Positions 33,836-42,436 of a DNA stretch of 64,000 nt are shown here, piece by piece. Location: assembly GCF_000731675.1 (NCBI RefSeq), contig NZ_JMIT01000003.1, positions 726,058-790,057 on the forward strand. The letters are read 5' to 3'. Origin of the DNA: Pseudomonas capeferrum (GTDB lineage Bacteria > Pseudomonadota > Gammaproteobacteria > Pseudomonadales > Pseudomonadaceae). Both the position numbers and the translations under genes were made by a program. The notes under the pieces were generated by a model that saw only the letters and a program-made list of their open reading frames with translations, did not search any database and was not told where the DNA came from. The number at the start of each line of letters is the position of its first letter. The stretch's first letter is position 1.

Positions 33836-35506
33836 TCAGTGGTCGAGGGCCTTGTACTTCTCGCGCAGGTGGTTACGGATCCACACTGCCGAGAGGTTGA
33901 GGGTGGCGATCACCAGCACCAGCAACAGCGCGGTGGCGTACACCAGCGGCCGGGCGGCCTCGACGTTCGGGCTCTGGAAGCCGACGTCATAAATGTGGAA
34001 GCCCAGGTGCATGATCTTCTGGTCCAGGTGCAGGTACGGGTAGTTGCCATCGAGCGGCAACGACGGTGCCAGTTTCACCACACCCACCAGCATCAACGGC
34101 GCCACTTCACCCGCAGCACGGGCCACGGCGAGAATCATGCCGGTCATCATGGCCGGGCTGGCCATTGGCAGGACGATCTTCCACAGTGTCTCGGCCTTGG
34201 TCGCGCCCAGGGCCAGGGAGCCCTCGCGCACGGTACGTGGGATACGCGCCAGCCCTTCTTCGGTGGCCACGATCACCACCGGCACCGCCAGCAGCGCCAA
34301 GGTCAGCGAGGCCCACAGCAGGCCCGGGGTACCCAGGGTCGGTGCCGGCAACGATTCGGGGAAGAACAGCCGGTCGATCGAGCCACCCAGCACATAGACG
34401 AAGAAGCCCAGGCCGAATACGCCGTAGACGATCGCCGGTACGCCTGCCAGGTTGTTCACTGCAATGCGGATCAGGCGGGTCACCGGGCCCTGTTTGGCGT
34501 ATTCGCGCAGGTACACTGCAGCCAGCACGCCGAACGGGGTCACGATCACCGCCATGATCAGGGTCATCATCACGGTACCGAAGATGGCCGGGAAGATCCC
34601 GCCTTCGGTGTTGGCTTCGCGTGGGTCGTCGCTGAGGAACTCCCAGACCTTGGCAAAGTAGGTACCCATCTTGGTCAGGCCGGACATGCCGTTCGGCTGA
34701 ATGGCGTGCACCACCTTGCTCAGGTTGATCTCCACTTCACGGCCGTTGCCGTCGCGCGCTACCAGGCTGTCGCGGGAGAAGGCCTGATGCAGGCCGCTGA
34801 GACGGTCTTCGATGGCCTTGTAGCGGCTGTTCAGCTCGGCACGCTCGGCGTCCATGTCGGCCTGGGCGGCGGCGTCGAGCTTGCCGTCCAGTTCCAGCTT
34901 GCGGCTGTGCAGGCGCAGGCGCTCCAGGCCATGGTTGATGGCGCCGATGTCTTTTTTCTCGAGTTGCTGCAGCTCGCCGTTGAGCTGGTTGGCGCGCTTG
35001 AGGCGGGCCTGCAGCTCGTTCCAGGCGGCAGGGCCCTCGGCAACCACGCGGCCTTGTTCCTTGACGCTGACCAGGTAGCCGTAGAAGTTGCCCCACTCGC
35101 GACGTTCCAGCGCCATCAGGTCGGCCGGGCGTTGCTCGTCGACCAGCCACTCGCCCACCACCCAGGAGAAGTCACTGCCGTTGAGGTCGCGGTTACCGAC
35201 CTTGATCAGCTCACGGGTCATGAACTCCGGGCCCTGCTCAGGTACCGGCAAGCCGGCACCTTTGAGGCGGGCACGGGGCACCTCTTCTTTTTGCACCACT
35301 TCGCCGATGACGACGTGATCAGCCTGGCCCGGCACCTTGTAGGTGGCCTGGATCAGGTCGGCCGGCCAGAAGTGGCCCAGGCCGCGCACGGCGATGACCG
35401 ACAGCAGGCCGATGGTCATGATCACCGCCATGGCAACCGCGCCACCGCTGATCCAGACGCCAGGGGCGCCGCTCTTGAACCAGCCTTTGAGGGAATCCTT
35501 TTTCAC
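33836..35506 (-). CDS. pstA: Phosphate ABC transporter permease PstA (long form)
   Basis: 556-aa inner-membrane permease, nearly twice the E. coli PstA (296 aa). After one N-terminal helix (~19-42) there is a periplasmic insertion to about residue 300. This includes a Leu/Glu/Lys-rich, coiled-coil-like stretch (LKRANQLNGELQQLEKKDIG; RAELNSRYKAIEDRLSGLHQ). The permease core follows from GGIFPAIFGTVMMTLIMAVI, with the EAA-like loop EGLARIPRTVREGSLALGAT. The long form is characteristic of pseudomonads and related gamma-proteobacteria. Starts 17 bp after pstC. Confidence 0.95.
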   Translation of the reverse strand: MKKDSLKGWFKSGAPGVWISGGAVAMAVIMTIGLLSVIAVRGLGHFWPADLIQATYKVPGQADHVVIGEVVQKEEVPRARLKGAGLPVPEQGPEFMTRELIKVGNRDLNGSDFSWVVGEWLVDEQRPADLMALERREWGNFYGYLVSVKEQGRVVAEGPAAWNELQARLKRANQLNGELQQLEKKDIGAINHGLERLRLHSRKLELDGKLDAAAQADMDAERAELNSRYKAIEDRLSGLHQAFSRDSLVARDGNGREVEINLSKVVHAIQPNGMSGLTKMGTYFAKVWEFLSDDPREANTEGGIFPAIFGTVMMTLIMAVIVTPFGVLAAVYLREYAKQGPVTRLIRIAVNNLAGVPAIVYGVFGLGFFVYVLGGSIDRLFFPESLPAPTLGTPGLLWASLTLALLAVPVVIVATEEGLARIPRTVREGSLALGATKAETLWKIVLPMASPAMMTGMILAVARAAGEVAPLMLVGVVKLAPSLPLDGNYPYLHLDQKIMHLGFHIYDVGFQSPNVEAARPLVYATALLLVLVIATLNLSAVWIRNHLREKYKALDH

Positions 35507-35523
35507 GGATCTCTACCTTTCTA

Positions 35524-37812
35524 TCAAAGCGACGAGTATTTCTTGCGCAGACGCTGGCGAATCAGCTCGGCCAAGGTGTTCATGACGAAGGTGAACATCA
35601 GCAGCACGAGTGCCGCCAGGAACAGCACGCGATAGTGGCTGCCACCGACTTCCGACTCCGGCATTTCCACCGCCACGTTAGCGGCCAGGGTGCGCATGCC
35701 TTCGAACAGGTTCATCTCCATTACCGGGGTGTTGCCGGTGGCCATGAGCACGATCATGGTCTCGCCCACCGCACGGCCCATGCCAATCATCAGCGCCGAG
35801 AAGATACCCGGGCTGGCGGTGAGGATGACCACGCGGGTCAGGGTCTGCCACGGCGTCGCACCCAGGGCCAGGGAGCCCAGGGTCAGGCTGCGTGGCACGC
35901 TGAACACGGCGTCTTCGGCAATCGAGTAGATGTTCGGGATGACCGCGAAGCCCATGGCGATACCGACCACCAGGGCGTTGCGCTGGTCGTAGGTGATGCC
36001 CAGGTCATTGGTGATCCACAGGCGCATGTCGCCGCCGAAGAACCAGGTTTCCAGGTAAGGGCTCATGGTCAGGGCGAACCAGCCGGTGAACAGGATCACC
36101 GGGATCAGGATCGCCGCTTCCCAGCCATCCGGGACGCGCAGGCGGAACGACTCGGGCAGGCGGCTCCAGGTGAAACCGGCCAGCAGGATGCCGAACGGCA
36201 TCAGCAGGAACAGGCTGAACACACCCGGCAGGTGGCCTTCCAGGTACGGCGCCAGGAACAGGCCGGCGAAGAAGCCAAGGATCACCGTTGGCATCGCTTC
36301 CATCAGCTCGATCACCGGCTTGACCTTGCGGCGCATGCCCGGGGCCATGAAGTAGGCGGTGTAGATGGCGGCGGCAATGGCCAGCGGGGCTGCCAGGATC
36401 ATCGCGTAGAACGCAGCCTTCAAGGTACCGAAGGTCAGCGGCGACAGGCTCAGCTTGGGCTCGAAGTCGGTGTTCGACGCGGTCGACTGCCAGACGTACT
36501 TGGGCTCGTCATAGTTCTCGTACCAGACCTTGCCCCACAGCGCGCTGAAGGAGACTTCCGGGTGCGGGTTCTTGAGGCTCAGCGGCAACAGCTTGCCACC
36601 TTCCTCGATGATGATGCGGTTGGCACGCGGCGACAGGGCCAGGATGCCAGCACCCTCTGCAGCCGGCTCGACCAGCAAGGTGCGGTGCGCGGTGCTGTGG
36701 AACACACCGAGCTTGCCGTCGGCGTCGAGGGCGATGAAGCCCTTGCGGCGCTCTTCGGCATCGATCTGGACGACCGGCGCGCTGCCCATCTGGAAGCTGC
36801 GGATCAACTTGAAGCGCGACTCGCCATCGGGGTCACGGGCCATGAACCACTGGCTCAAACCACCCTTGGAGTCACCGAAGATCAGCGAGATACCGCCGAC
36901 CAGCTGGCCACTGGCCGTGATCTCGGCATTGCCATCTTCCAGCAGCTTGTAGCGGCCGTTGAGGCTTTTGTCGCGCAGGCTGAAGACGTCGGCGGTGGCA
37001 CGGCCGTTGACCACATACAGCCACTGCTGACGCGGGTCGATGTAGATGGCCTTGACCGGCTCGGTCATCTGCGGCAGGTCGATACGGCTCTGCTCGCTGG
37101 TGACCTCACCGGTCATCATGTTCTCTTCGCGGGTCAGCTGGGTGACCTGCAGGTGCGAACCGGTGGAGCCCGCCAGCATCAGGTTTTCGCCGTTGACGTT
37201 GACGCTCACGTGCTCCAGCGCGCGGCCCTGGTCGTCAAGCACGAACGCGTCCTTGCCGTAGGGGTAGTCGATGCCTGGGCTGATGGTTTTCTTGTTGTCC
37301 GGGTAGGTGATCTTGTAGGTGTGGTGGAACACCAGCGCCTGACCATTGGACAGCCCCAGCACAACCAGCGGGCTACCCGGCTGATCGGTGCTGATCGAAC
37401 TCACCTGGGTACCTGCCGGCAGCGGCAGGTCGACGCGCTGCAGCTCGGCACCGGTCTTGGTGTCGAAGAACAGCGCCTGGCCCTTGTCGGAAACCCGCAT
37501 GCCCACCAGGTTCTGCTCTTCAAGCGCGATCATCAGCGGCTTGCCGGCATCCTGTTGCAGCCAGGTCGGCTCCAGGGCCTTCTTGCTGGTCAGTTCGGCG
37601 CCCTGGAACAGCGGCAGCACCACGTAGGCCAGGTAGAAGAAAATCAGGGTAATTGCCGCCAAGACGGCAAGCCCGCCCACCAGTACATACCAGCGGGTCA
37701 GGCGGTCCTTGAGCGCACGCATGCGGCGCTTGCGTTGCAACTCCGGCGTATTGAAATCAATCCGCACGGGTTGGGAATTTTGGGTCATGGTGGAGTTGGC
37801 CAGATCATTCAT
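35524..37812 (-). CDS. pstC: Phosphate ABC transporter permease PstC (long form)
   Basis: 762-aa inner-membrane permease, more than twice E. coli PstC. One helix is at residues ~41-68, then a beta-rich periplasmic region ~72-445 with repeated strands reminiscent of a beta-propeller (LGLSNGQALVFHHTYKITYP; WLYVVNGRATADVFSLRDKS; GFIALDADGKLGVFHSTAHR). The permease core follows from 449 (FGTLKAAFYAMILAAPLAIA ...) with EAA-like loop VPRSLTLGSLALGATPWQTL. ATG 37812 follows AGGGT; a GTG at 37818 is also in frame. Confidence 0.95.
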   Translation of the reverse strand: MNDLANSTMTQNSQPVRIDFNTPELQRKRRMRALKDRLTRWYVLVGGLAVLAAITLIFFYLAYVVLPLFQGAELTSKKALEPTWLQQDAGKPLMIALEEQNLVGMRVSDKGQALFFDTKTGAELQRVDLPLPAGTQVSSISTDQPGSPLVVLGLSNGQALVFHHTYKITYPDNKKTISPGIDYPYGKDAFVLDDQGRALEHVSVNVNGENLMLAGSTGSHLQVTQLTREENMMTGEVTSEQSRIDLPQMTEPVKAIYIDPRQQWLYVVNGRATADVFSLRDKSLNGRYKLLEDGNAEITASGQLVGGISLIFGDSKGGLSQWFMARDPDGESRFKLIRSFQMGSAPVVQIDAEERRKGFIALDADGKLGVFHSTAHRTLLVEPAAEGAGILALSPRANRIIIEEGGKLLPLSLKNPHPEVSFSALWGKVWYENYDEPKYVWQSTASNTDFEPKLSLSPLTFGTLKAAFYAMILAAPLAIAAAIYTAYFMAPGMRRKVKPVIELMEAMPTVILGFFAGLFLAPYLEGHLPGVFSLFLLMPFGILLAGFTWSRLPESFRLRVPDGWEAAILIPVILFTGWFALTMSPYLETWFFGGDMRLWITNDLGITYDQRNALVVGIAMGFAVIPNIYSIAEDAVFSVPRSLTLGSLALGATPWQTLTRVVILTASPGIFSALMIGMGRAVGETMIVLMATGNTPVMEMNLFEGMRTLAANVAVEMPESEVGGSHYRVLFLAALVLLMFTFVMNTLAELIRQRLRKKYSSL

Positions 37813-37834
37813 GCGCACACCCTAGCGGTCCCGT

Positions 37835-37852
37835 ATGACAAAAACATGACAA
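37835..37852 (-). promoter_or_regulatory. Pho box upstream of pstC
   Basis: On the minus strand TTGTCAT-GTTT-TTGTCAT is a strong 18-bp Pho box 23 bp before pstC and after the pstS terminator. It suggests a second, PhoB-dependent promoter for pstCAB-phoU. Confidence 0.75.
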
Positions 37853-37911
37853 TGCAGTGACGCAAGAAAGCCCGACGCGCAGGGATCCTGGCTTCGGACT
37901 GAGAATTCGTG

Positions 37912-37946
37912 GAGGAGGCCGGGCATCGGTACCGGCCTCTTCCTCA
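37912..37946 (-). terminator. Terminator/attenuator after pstS
   Basis: GAGGAGGCCGG/CCGGCCTCTTCCTC hairpin just after the pstS stop and before pstC. It probably makes pstS, the most needed subunit, more abundant than the downstream genes. Confidence 0.75.
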
Positions 37947-37951
37947 GTTAC

Positions 37952-38950
37952 TTACTTCTTTGCAACGTTACCGGCGTGGGACAGGCCCAGGTCAGCCAGG
38001 GTCTTGTCGACCACTTTGGCAGGCAGCGGGATGTAGCCATCCTTCACCACGACCTGCTGGCCAGCTTGCGACAGCACCAGCTTGATGAACTCGGCGTCCA
38101 GCGGGGCCAGAGGCTTGTTCGGGGCCTTGTTGACGTAGACGTACAGGAAGCGCGACAGCGGGTACGTACCGTTCAGGGCGTTGGCTTCGTTGTCTTCGAC
38201 GAACTCGCCGCCTTCTTTCTTGGCCAGGGCGACGGTCTTGACGCTGGCGGTCTTGTAGCCGATACCCGAGTAGCCGATGCCGTTCAGCGAGGAGCTGATC
38301 GACTGCACGACCGAAGCCGAACCAGGCTGTTCGTTGACGTTAGGCTTGAAGTCGCCTTTGCACAGGGCTTCTTCCTTGAAGTAACCGTAGGTGCCCGATA
38401 CCGAGTTACGGCCGAACAGCTGCACTGGCTTGTTGGCCAGGTCGCCGGTCACGCCCAGGTCACCCCAGGTTTTGACATCGGCCTTGGCGCCGCACAGGCG
38501 GGTGGACGAGAAGATCGCATCGACCTGCGCCATGGTCAGGCCCTTGATCGGGTTGTCCTTGTGCACGAAGACTGCCAGGGCGTCTACGGCAACCGGGATG
38601 GCGGTTGGCTTGTAGCCGTACTTCTGCTCGAAGGCCTGCAGCTCGACGTCTTTCATCTTGCGGCTCATCGGGCCCAGGTTGGCGGTGCCTTCGGTCAGCG
38701 CGGGTGGCGCGGTGGAGGAGCCGGCGGCCTGGATCTGGATGTTTACGTTGGGGTATTCCTTCTTGTAGGCCTCGGCCCACAGCGTCATCAGGTTCGCCAG
38801 GGTGTCGGAGCCAACGCTGGAGAGGTTGCCCGATACACCGGTGGTTTTGGTGTAGGTCGGGATTGCTGGGTCGACAGCGGCTACCGCATTGGCGGTGGCA
38901 ACGCCAGCGGCGGCAAAGGTAAGGGCCGCCATCAAACGCTTCAGTTTCAT
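37952..38950 (-). CDS. pstS: Phosphate ABC transporter substrate-binding protein PstS
   Basis: 332-aa periplasmic phosphate-binding protein. The signal peptide is MKLKRLMAALTFAAAGVATA to AVA (residues 1-25). The mature protein has phosphate-site segments GVSGNLSSVGSDTL, AAGSSTAPPALTEG, and GRNSVSGTYGYF (residue ~180-191). First gene of the pst operon with a Pho box about 75 bp upstream; highly induced by phosphate starvation in other pseudomonads. Confidence 0.96.
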   Translation of the reverse strand: MKLKRLMAALTFAAAGVATANAVAAVDPAIPTYTKTTGVSGNLSSVGSDTLANLMTLWAEAYKKEYPNVNIQIQAAGSSTAPPALTEGTANLGPMSRKMKDVELQAFEQKYGYKPTAIPVAVDALAVFVHKDNPIKGLTMAQVDAIFSSTRLCGAKADVKTWGDLGVTGDLANKPVQLFGRNSVSGTYGYFKEEALCKGDFKPNVNEQPGSASVVQSISSSLNGIGYSGIGYKTASVKTVALAKKEGGEFVEDNEANALNGTYPLSRFLYVYVNKAPNKPLAPLDAEFIKLVLSQAGQQVVVKDGYIPLPAKVVDKTLADLGLSHAGNVAKK

Positions 38951-39025
38951 GCCTTGCTCCTAGCAGGAATATTGGGGGTGTTGGATGGATCGGGCCCAAG
39001 TATCTGCAGGCCGCATGAATACGAT

Positions 39026-39043
39026 ATGACTTCAATATGACAA
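39026..39043 (-). promoter_or_regulatory. Pho box upstream of pstS
   Basis: On the minus strand TTGTCAT-ATTG-AAGTCAT matches the Pho box direct repeat. It sits 76 bp before the pstS ATG. Confidence 0.75.
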
Positions 39044-39171
39044 TTGGATGAAAGGCCATCACCGGTTGTCCGGGATGGCCTTTTCAAAATGTTGCTGGGC
39101 GAGGCGGCCACACCGGATGCCACTGCGGCAGACACTACAGAGGCGCTTCGGCACGTGCTGAGATGTTACCT

Positions 39172-39256
39172 GTGGGAGCGGGCTTGCCCCGCGAATGGGG
39201 GCACGCGGTGCCTGGCACCGGCTTCGCCGGTATTCGCGGGGCAAGCCCGCTCCCAC
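39172..39256. repeat. Inverted pair of REP elements
   Basis: Two 24-nt arms are perfect inverse complements: GTGGGAGCGGGCTTGCCCCG (plus CGAA) at 39172-39195 and its complement at 39233-39256. Between them is a 37-nt GC-rich centre with its own ACCGGC/GCCGGT hairpin. The core GCGGGCTTGCCCGCG is that of P. putida REP sequences. Confidence 0.85.
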
Positions 39257-39345
39257 CAGAGCCCATTACTCAATCAATGACGTGGAAGTTGCTCCATGGG
39301 GCAATTTCTTGTTCGAGATAATTGCACCCGCAGAAATTTCACTCA

Positions 39346-40635
39346 TTAACGCTTGTTGGCGAAGAGATATAGCCCTACCACCAGCCCGACGGCACACAGC
39401 CCCGCCACATAATAAGCCGGCGCCATTGGGCTGACCTTCAACAGCGCGGTTACCACCATCGGCGTCAATCCACCGAAGATGGCGTAGGCCATGTTGTAGG
39501 AGAACGACAAGCCGCTGAAACGCACCACCGGCGGGAAGGCCTTGACCATCACGTAGGGCACGGCGCCGACGATACCGACGCACAGACCGGTCAGCGCATA
39601 CAGCGGGAACAACAGGTCGGGGCGGGTTGGCAGGCTGTGGTAGAAGGTCCAGGAGCTGGCCAGCAGCAGCAGGCTGCCAACGATGAATACGCGCCCGGCG
39701 CCGAAGCGGTCGGCCAGGCGGCCGGCAGCGATGCAGCCGAGGCTGAGCAGGACGATGGCCAGGCTGTTGGCCTTGAGCGAGTCGGTCGGGCTGACCTGAT
39801 AGAAGCTCTGCAGCAGCGCCGGTGTCATCAGGATCACCACCACGATGCCGGCCGACAGCAGCCAGGTCAGCAGCATCGACAGGACGATCGCGCCACGGTG
39901 GTCACGCAGCACCGCACGCAGGGGCAACTCTTCGGCCAGGGCCTTGCGCTGCTGCATCTCGGCGAACACCGGGGTTTCGTGCAACCAGCGGCGCAGGTAC
40001 ACCGAGAACAGGCCGAACACCCCCCCCAGCAGGAACGGGATACGCCAAGCGTAATCGGCCACTTCGCCAGGGGTATAGACACTGTTGATCAGCGTGGCGA
40101 CCAGCGAGCCGAGCAAGATGCCCGAAGTCAGGCCGGCCGTCAGCGTGCCGCAGGCGTAACCGGTATTGCGTGCAGGGACGTGCTCGGAGACGAACACCCA
40201 GGCCCCCGGCACCTCACCGCCAATCGCCGCGCCCTGGATCACGCGCATCAACAGCAGCAAGATCGGCGCCCACAGGCCGATCTGTGCATAAGTGGGCAAC
40301 AGGCCCATGATCAGGGTCGGCAGGGCCATCATGAAGATGCTCAGGGTGAACATCTTCTTGCGCCCCAGCAGGTCGCCGAAGTGCGCCATGACGATGCCAC
40401 CCAGTGGCCGCGCCAGGTAGCCGGCAGCGAAAATGCCGAAGGTCTGCATCAGGCGTAGCCATTCAGGCATGTCGGCCGGGAAGAACAGCTTGCCGACCAC
40501 CGTGGCGAAGAACACGAAGATGATGAAGTCGTAGAACTCCAGGGCACCGCCCAGTGCGGACAATGAAAGGGTCTTGTAGTCGCTGCGGGTCAGCGGCCGC
40601 GAAGGCTGCTCGATACTGCTCGGCACGGAGGTCAT
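39346..40635 (-). CDS. MFS transporter, metabolite:H+ symporter (MHS) family
   Basis: 429-aa inner-membrane transporter with about 12 helices. The MHS/sugar-transporter-like loop FGDLLGRKKMFTLSIFMMAL (residues ~86-105) follows helix 2, and LGGALEFYDFIIFVFFATVV at ~28-47 is the typical MHS start (FYDF). The family imports organic acids, proline/betaine or aromatic acids with protons. The substrate cannot be told. Divergent from a thioesterase gene across 357 bp. Confidence 0.9.
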   Translation of the reverse strand: MTSVPSSIEQPSRPLTRSDYKTLSLSALGGALEFYDFIIFVFFATVVGKLFFPADMPEWLRLMQTFGIFAAGYLARPLGGIVMAHFGDLLGRKKMFTLSIFMMALPTLIMGLLPTYAQIGLWAPILLLLMRVIQGAAIGGEVPGAWVFVSEHVPARNTGYACGTLTAGLTSGILLGSLVATLINSVYTPGEVADYAWRIPFLLGGVFGLFSVYLRRWLHETPVFAEMQQRKALAEELPLRAVLRDHRGAIVLSMLLTWLLSAGIVVVILMTPALLQSFYQVSPTDSLKANSLAIVLLSLGCIAAGRLADRFGAGRVFIVGSLLLLASSWTFYHSLPTRPDLLFPLYALTGLCVGIVGAVPYVMVKAFPPVVRFSGLSFSYNMAYAIFGGLTPMVVTALLKVSPMAPAYYVAGLCAVGLVVGLYLFANKR

Positions 40636-40992
40636 CGGTCTTTCTCTTGTAGGTCATGCAGGCCGCTGGGTGCGCGACTTCTGGATTGGTAGACGGGCGA
40701 AGATAGCAAATTGCCGAGCCGCGCCGAAAGCGATACAAAATCCATACAGATATTCATGAATGCGCGGTCGTCGCTGGCCGTTATGCTCTATATACTGGCC
40801 ATTCGTAGGAAAAGGTTGCTCCTAGCGTGGGATGTTGTGCGAAAACGCCGGTCTTTATGTCAGGCGGTTTCGCAGAGTTTCCCTACGGCCGCCCAGTGAA
40901 ACGAAATCGGCGTAGTATGTTTCCAGCTGAATCGTTTACCCGGCCTTTGCGCCACACCAACGAAAAGCGTCACGGGTCAGAGGCCCCATCGC
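40636..40992. other. 357-bp divergent promoter region (MHS transporter / thioesterase)
   Basis: No convincing gene. It contains a 10-bp palindrome ATTCATGAAT at 40752-40761, a TATACT at 40791-40796 that could be a -10 for the rightward gene, and two short hairpins (GTAGGA/TCCTAG near 40815; GCCG/CGGC near 40850). No terminator-like T-run. Confidence 0.5.
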
Positions 40993-41391
40993 ATGATTGA
41001 GCTCGAACAAGAAGATCCAATCCCGCAAGGCGACCTGGCCTTGCAGATCACCGCACTCCCTCGTGAGACCAACGGCTTCGGCGACATCTTTGGCGGCTGG
41101 CTGGTTGCCCAGATGGACCTGGCCGGCACCGCCATGGCCAGCCGCGTCGCTGGCGGCCGTGTGGCCACGGTGGCCATCGACCGCATGGCCTTCCTGGTCC
41201 CGGTAGCCGTGGGCGCGCAGCTGTCGTTCTATACCCAGACCCTGGAGATCGGCCGCAGCTCGATCCAGATGATGGTCGAAGTCTGGAGCGACGACCCGCT
41301 GTCCAGCGAATGGCGCAAGGTGACCGAAGCGGTCTTCGTGTTCGTCGCCATCGATGGCAGTGGCCGCACCCGCTCTGTGCCTCGTCGCTAA
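40993..41391 (+). CDS. Acyl-CoA thioesterase (hotdog fold, YciA-like)
   Basis: 132-aa cytoplasmic hydrolase of acyl-CoA esters. Typical hotdog acyl-CoA thioesterase sequence: NGFGDIFGGWLVAQMDLAGT (residues 27-46; the N..G.IFGGWL.. D motif) with the helix after it and VAIDRMAFLVPVAVG. Length equals YciA (~132 aa). Substrate range in the family is broad, so the physiological acyl-CoA is unknown. A mutarotase gene follows 71 bp later. Confidence 0.9.
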   Translation: MIELEQEDPIPQGDLALQITALPRETNGFGDIFGGWLVAQMDLAGTAMASRVAGGRVATVAIDRMAFLVPVAVGAQLSFYTQTLEIGRSSIQMMVEVWSDDPLSSEWRKVTEAVFVFVAIDGSGRTRSVPRR

Positions 41392-41462
41392 GCCCGGCCA
41401 GCGGTAAACTCATTGCATGTGCCCGGGTCCAAGGCCCACTGGCAATCAATGAGACGAACGTA

Positions 41463-42359
41463 ATGGCTACCTTCAAGGTCGACACCGAGCAACACGGCGA
41501 ACTCAACTGCTGGCGCATCACCAGCGAGCGGGCCGAACTACTGATCGCCCAGCAGGGCGCGCAGATCCTCAGCTACCAGCGTGTGGGCGAACCGCCGCTG
41601 CTGTGGCTGAGCGATCAGGCCATTTTCCGCCAGGGCAAATCGGTACGCGCCGGTGTACCGGTGTGCTGGCCCTGGTTCGGCAACCTGCAGCGCAACCCCC
41701 AGGCCGTGCAGGCCATGTACTGCGGCGAGCAAGCGCCCGCCCACGGCCTGGCGCGCGCGCGTGAGTGGCAGTTGCTGGGTATCGAGGAAGTGGGCGATGG
41801 CCTGCGCATCGAGTTCGAACTGCCCGAAGCCCAGGGCGACCTGCCCGGCTGGCCCCATGATGTGCAGCTGAAACTGGTGGTGGAACTCGGCGAGCGCCTG
41901 GCGCTGAGCCTGACCAGCCGCAACATGGGCAATACCCCTGTCACCCTCAGCCAGGCCCTGCACAGCTACTTTGCGGTGAGCGATGTGCGCCAGGCGCGGG
42001 TCGAAGGGGTCGAGGGGCTGGGCTATATCGAGACCCTGGCTGACTGGGAACAGCGCCAGCAGCAAGGGCCGCTGGGGTTTGCCGGGGAGACCGACCGAAT
42101 TTACCTCGCCACCCCGCAAACCCTGAGCATTGTCGACCCGCATTGGCAGCGGCGGATTACCTTGACCAGCAGCGGCTCACGCTCGGCGGTGATCTGGAAC
42201 CCGTGGACCGAGCGGGCCCGGGAGCTGGCGGACATGGCCGATGACGGATGGCAGCGGATGCTGTGCATCGAGACGGCCAATGTGTGGGATGACGTGGTGG
42301 AGCTGAGGCCTGGGGCGACTTGCTCGCTGAGTGTCAGTATCGGCAGTGAAGCCATCTGA
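41463..42359 (+). CDS. D-hexose-6-phosphate mutarotase (YeaD-like)
   Basis: 298-aa aldose-1-epimerase-superfamily protein that interconverts alpha and beta glucose-6-phosphate anomers. Family segments are QQGAQILSYQRVGEPPLLWL (residues 29-48), GVPVCWPWFG, APAHGLARAREWQL with catalytic His, LHSYFAVSDV and WNPWTERARELADMADDGWQ. The family C-terminus CIETANVWDDVVELRPG is complete. A REP-like hairpin follows. Confidence 0.92.
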   Translation: MATFKVDTEQHGELNCWRITSERAELLIAQQGAQILSYQRVGEPPLLWLSDQAIFRQGKSVRAGVPVCWPWFGNLQRNPQAVQAMYCGEQAPAHGLARAREWQLLGIEEVGDGLRIEFELPEAQGDLPGWPHDVQLKLVVELGERLALSLTSRNMGNTPVTLSQALHSYFAVSDVRQARVEGVEGLGYIETLADWEQRQQQGPLGFAGETDRIYLATPQTLSIVDPHWQRRITLTSSGSRSAVIWNPWTERARELADMADDGWQRMLCIETANVWDDVVELRPGATCSLSVSIGSEAI

Positions 42360-42376
42360 GCCTTGCGGTGACTTTG

Positions 42377-42425
42377 CCGGCCTCTTCGCGGTGCGGCGAT
42401 CCGACTTGCCCCGCGAGGAGGCCGG
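42377..42425. repeat. REP-like inverted repeat between mutarotase and DUF3299 genes
   Basis: CCGGCCTCTTCGCGG and CCGCGAGGAGGCCGG arms (one mismatch-size irregularity) with a 19-nt centre; P. putida REP-type sequence that also separates two convergent genes. Confidence 0.7.
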
Positions 42426-42436
42426 TACAGGCAACC

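Larger units (their letters stand above)
38951..39345. other. 395-bp intergenic region between pstS and the MHS transporter gene
   Basis: No gene is seen. It holds the pstS promoter and Pho box (39026-39043), then a large inverted REP pair (39172-39256), then about 90 bp (39257-39345) where only a weak ATTGCCCCATGGAGCAACT-type inverted repeat on the minus strand is visible, possibly the transporter's terminator. Confidence 0.7.

Noticed and set aside
35635..37860. 741-codon open frame antisense to pstC
   Set aside because: Shadow of the pstC reading frame; sequence is His/Gln/Arg-rich with no recognisable domain.
39044..39280. Small open frame upstream of pst
   Set aside because: It runs through the REP inverted repeat and has no ribosome site.
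40711..40899. 62-codon frame in the MHS/thioesterase gap
   Set aside because: No ribosome site, odd composition, no resemblance to a known protein.
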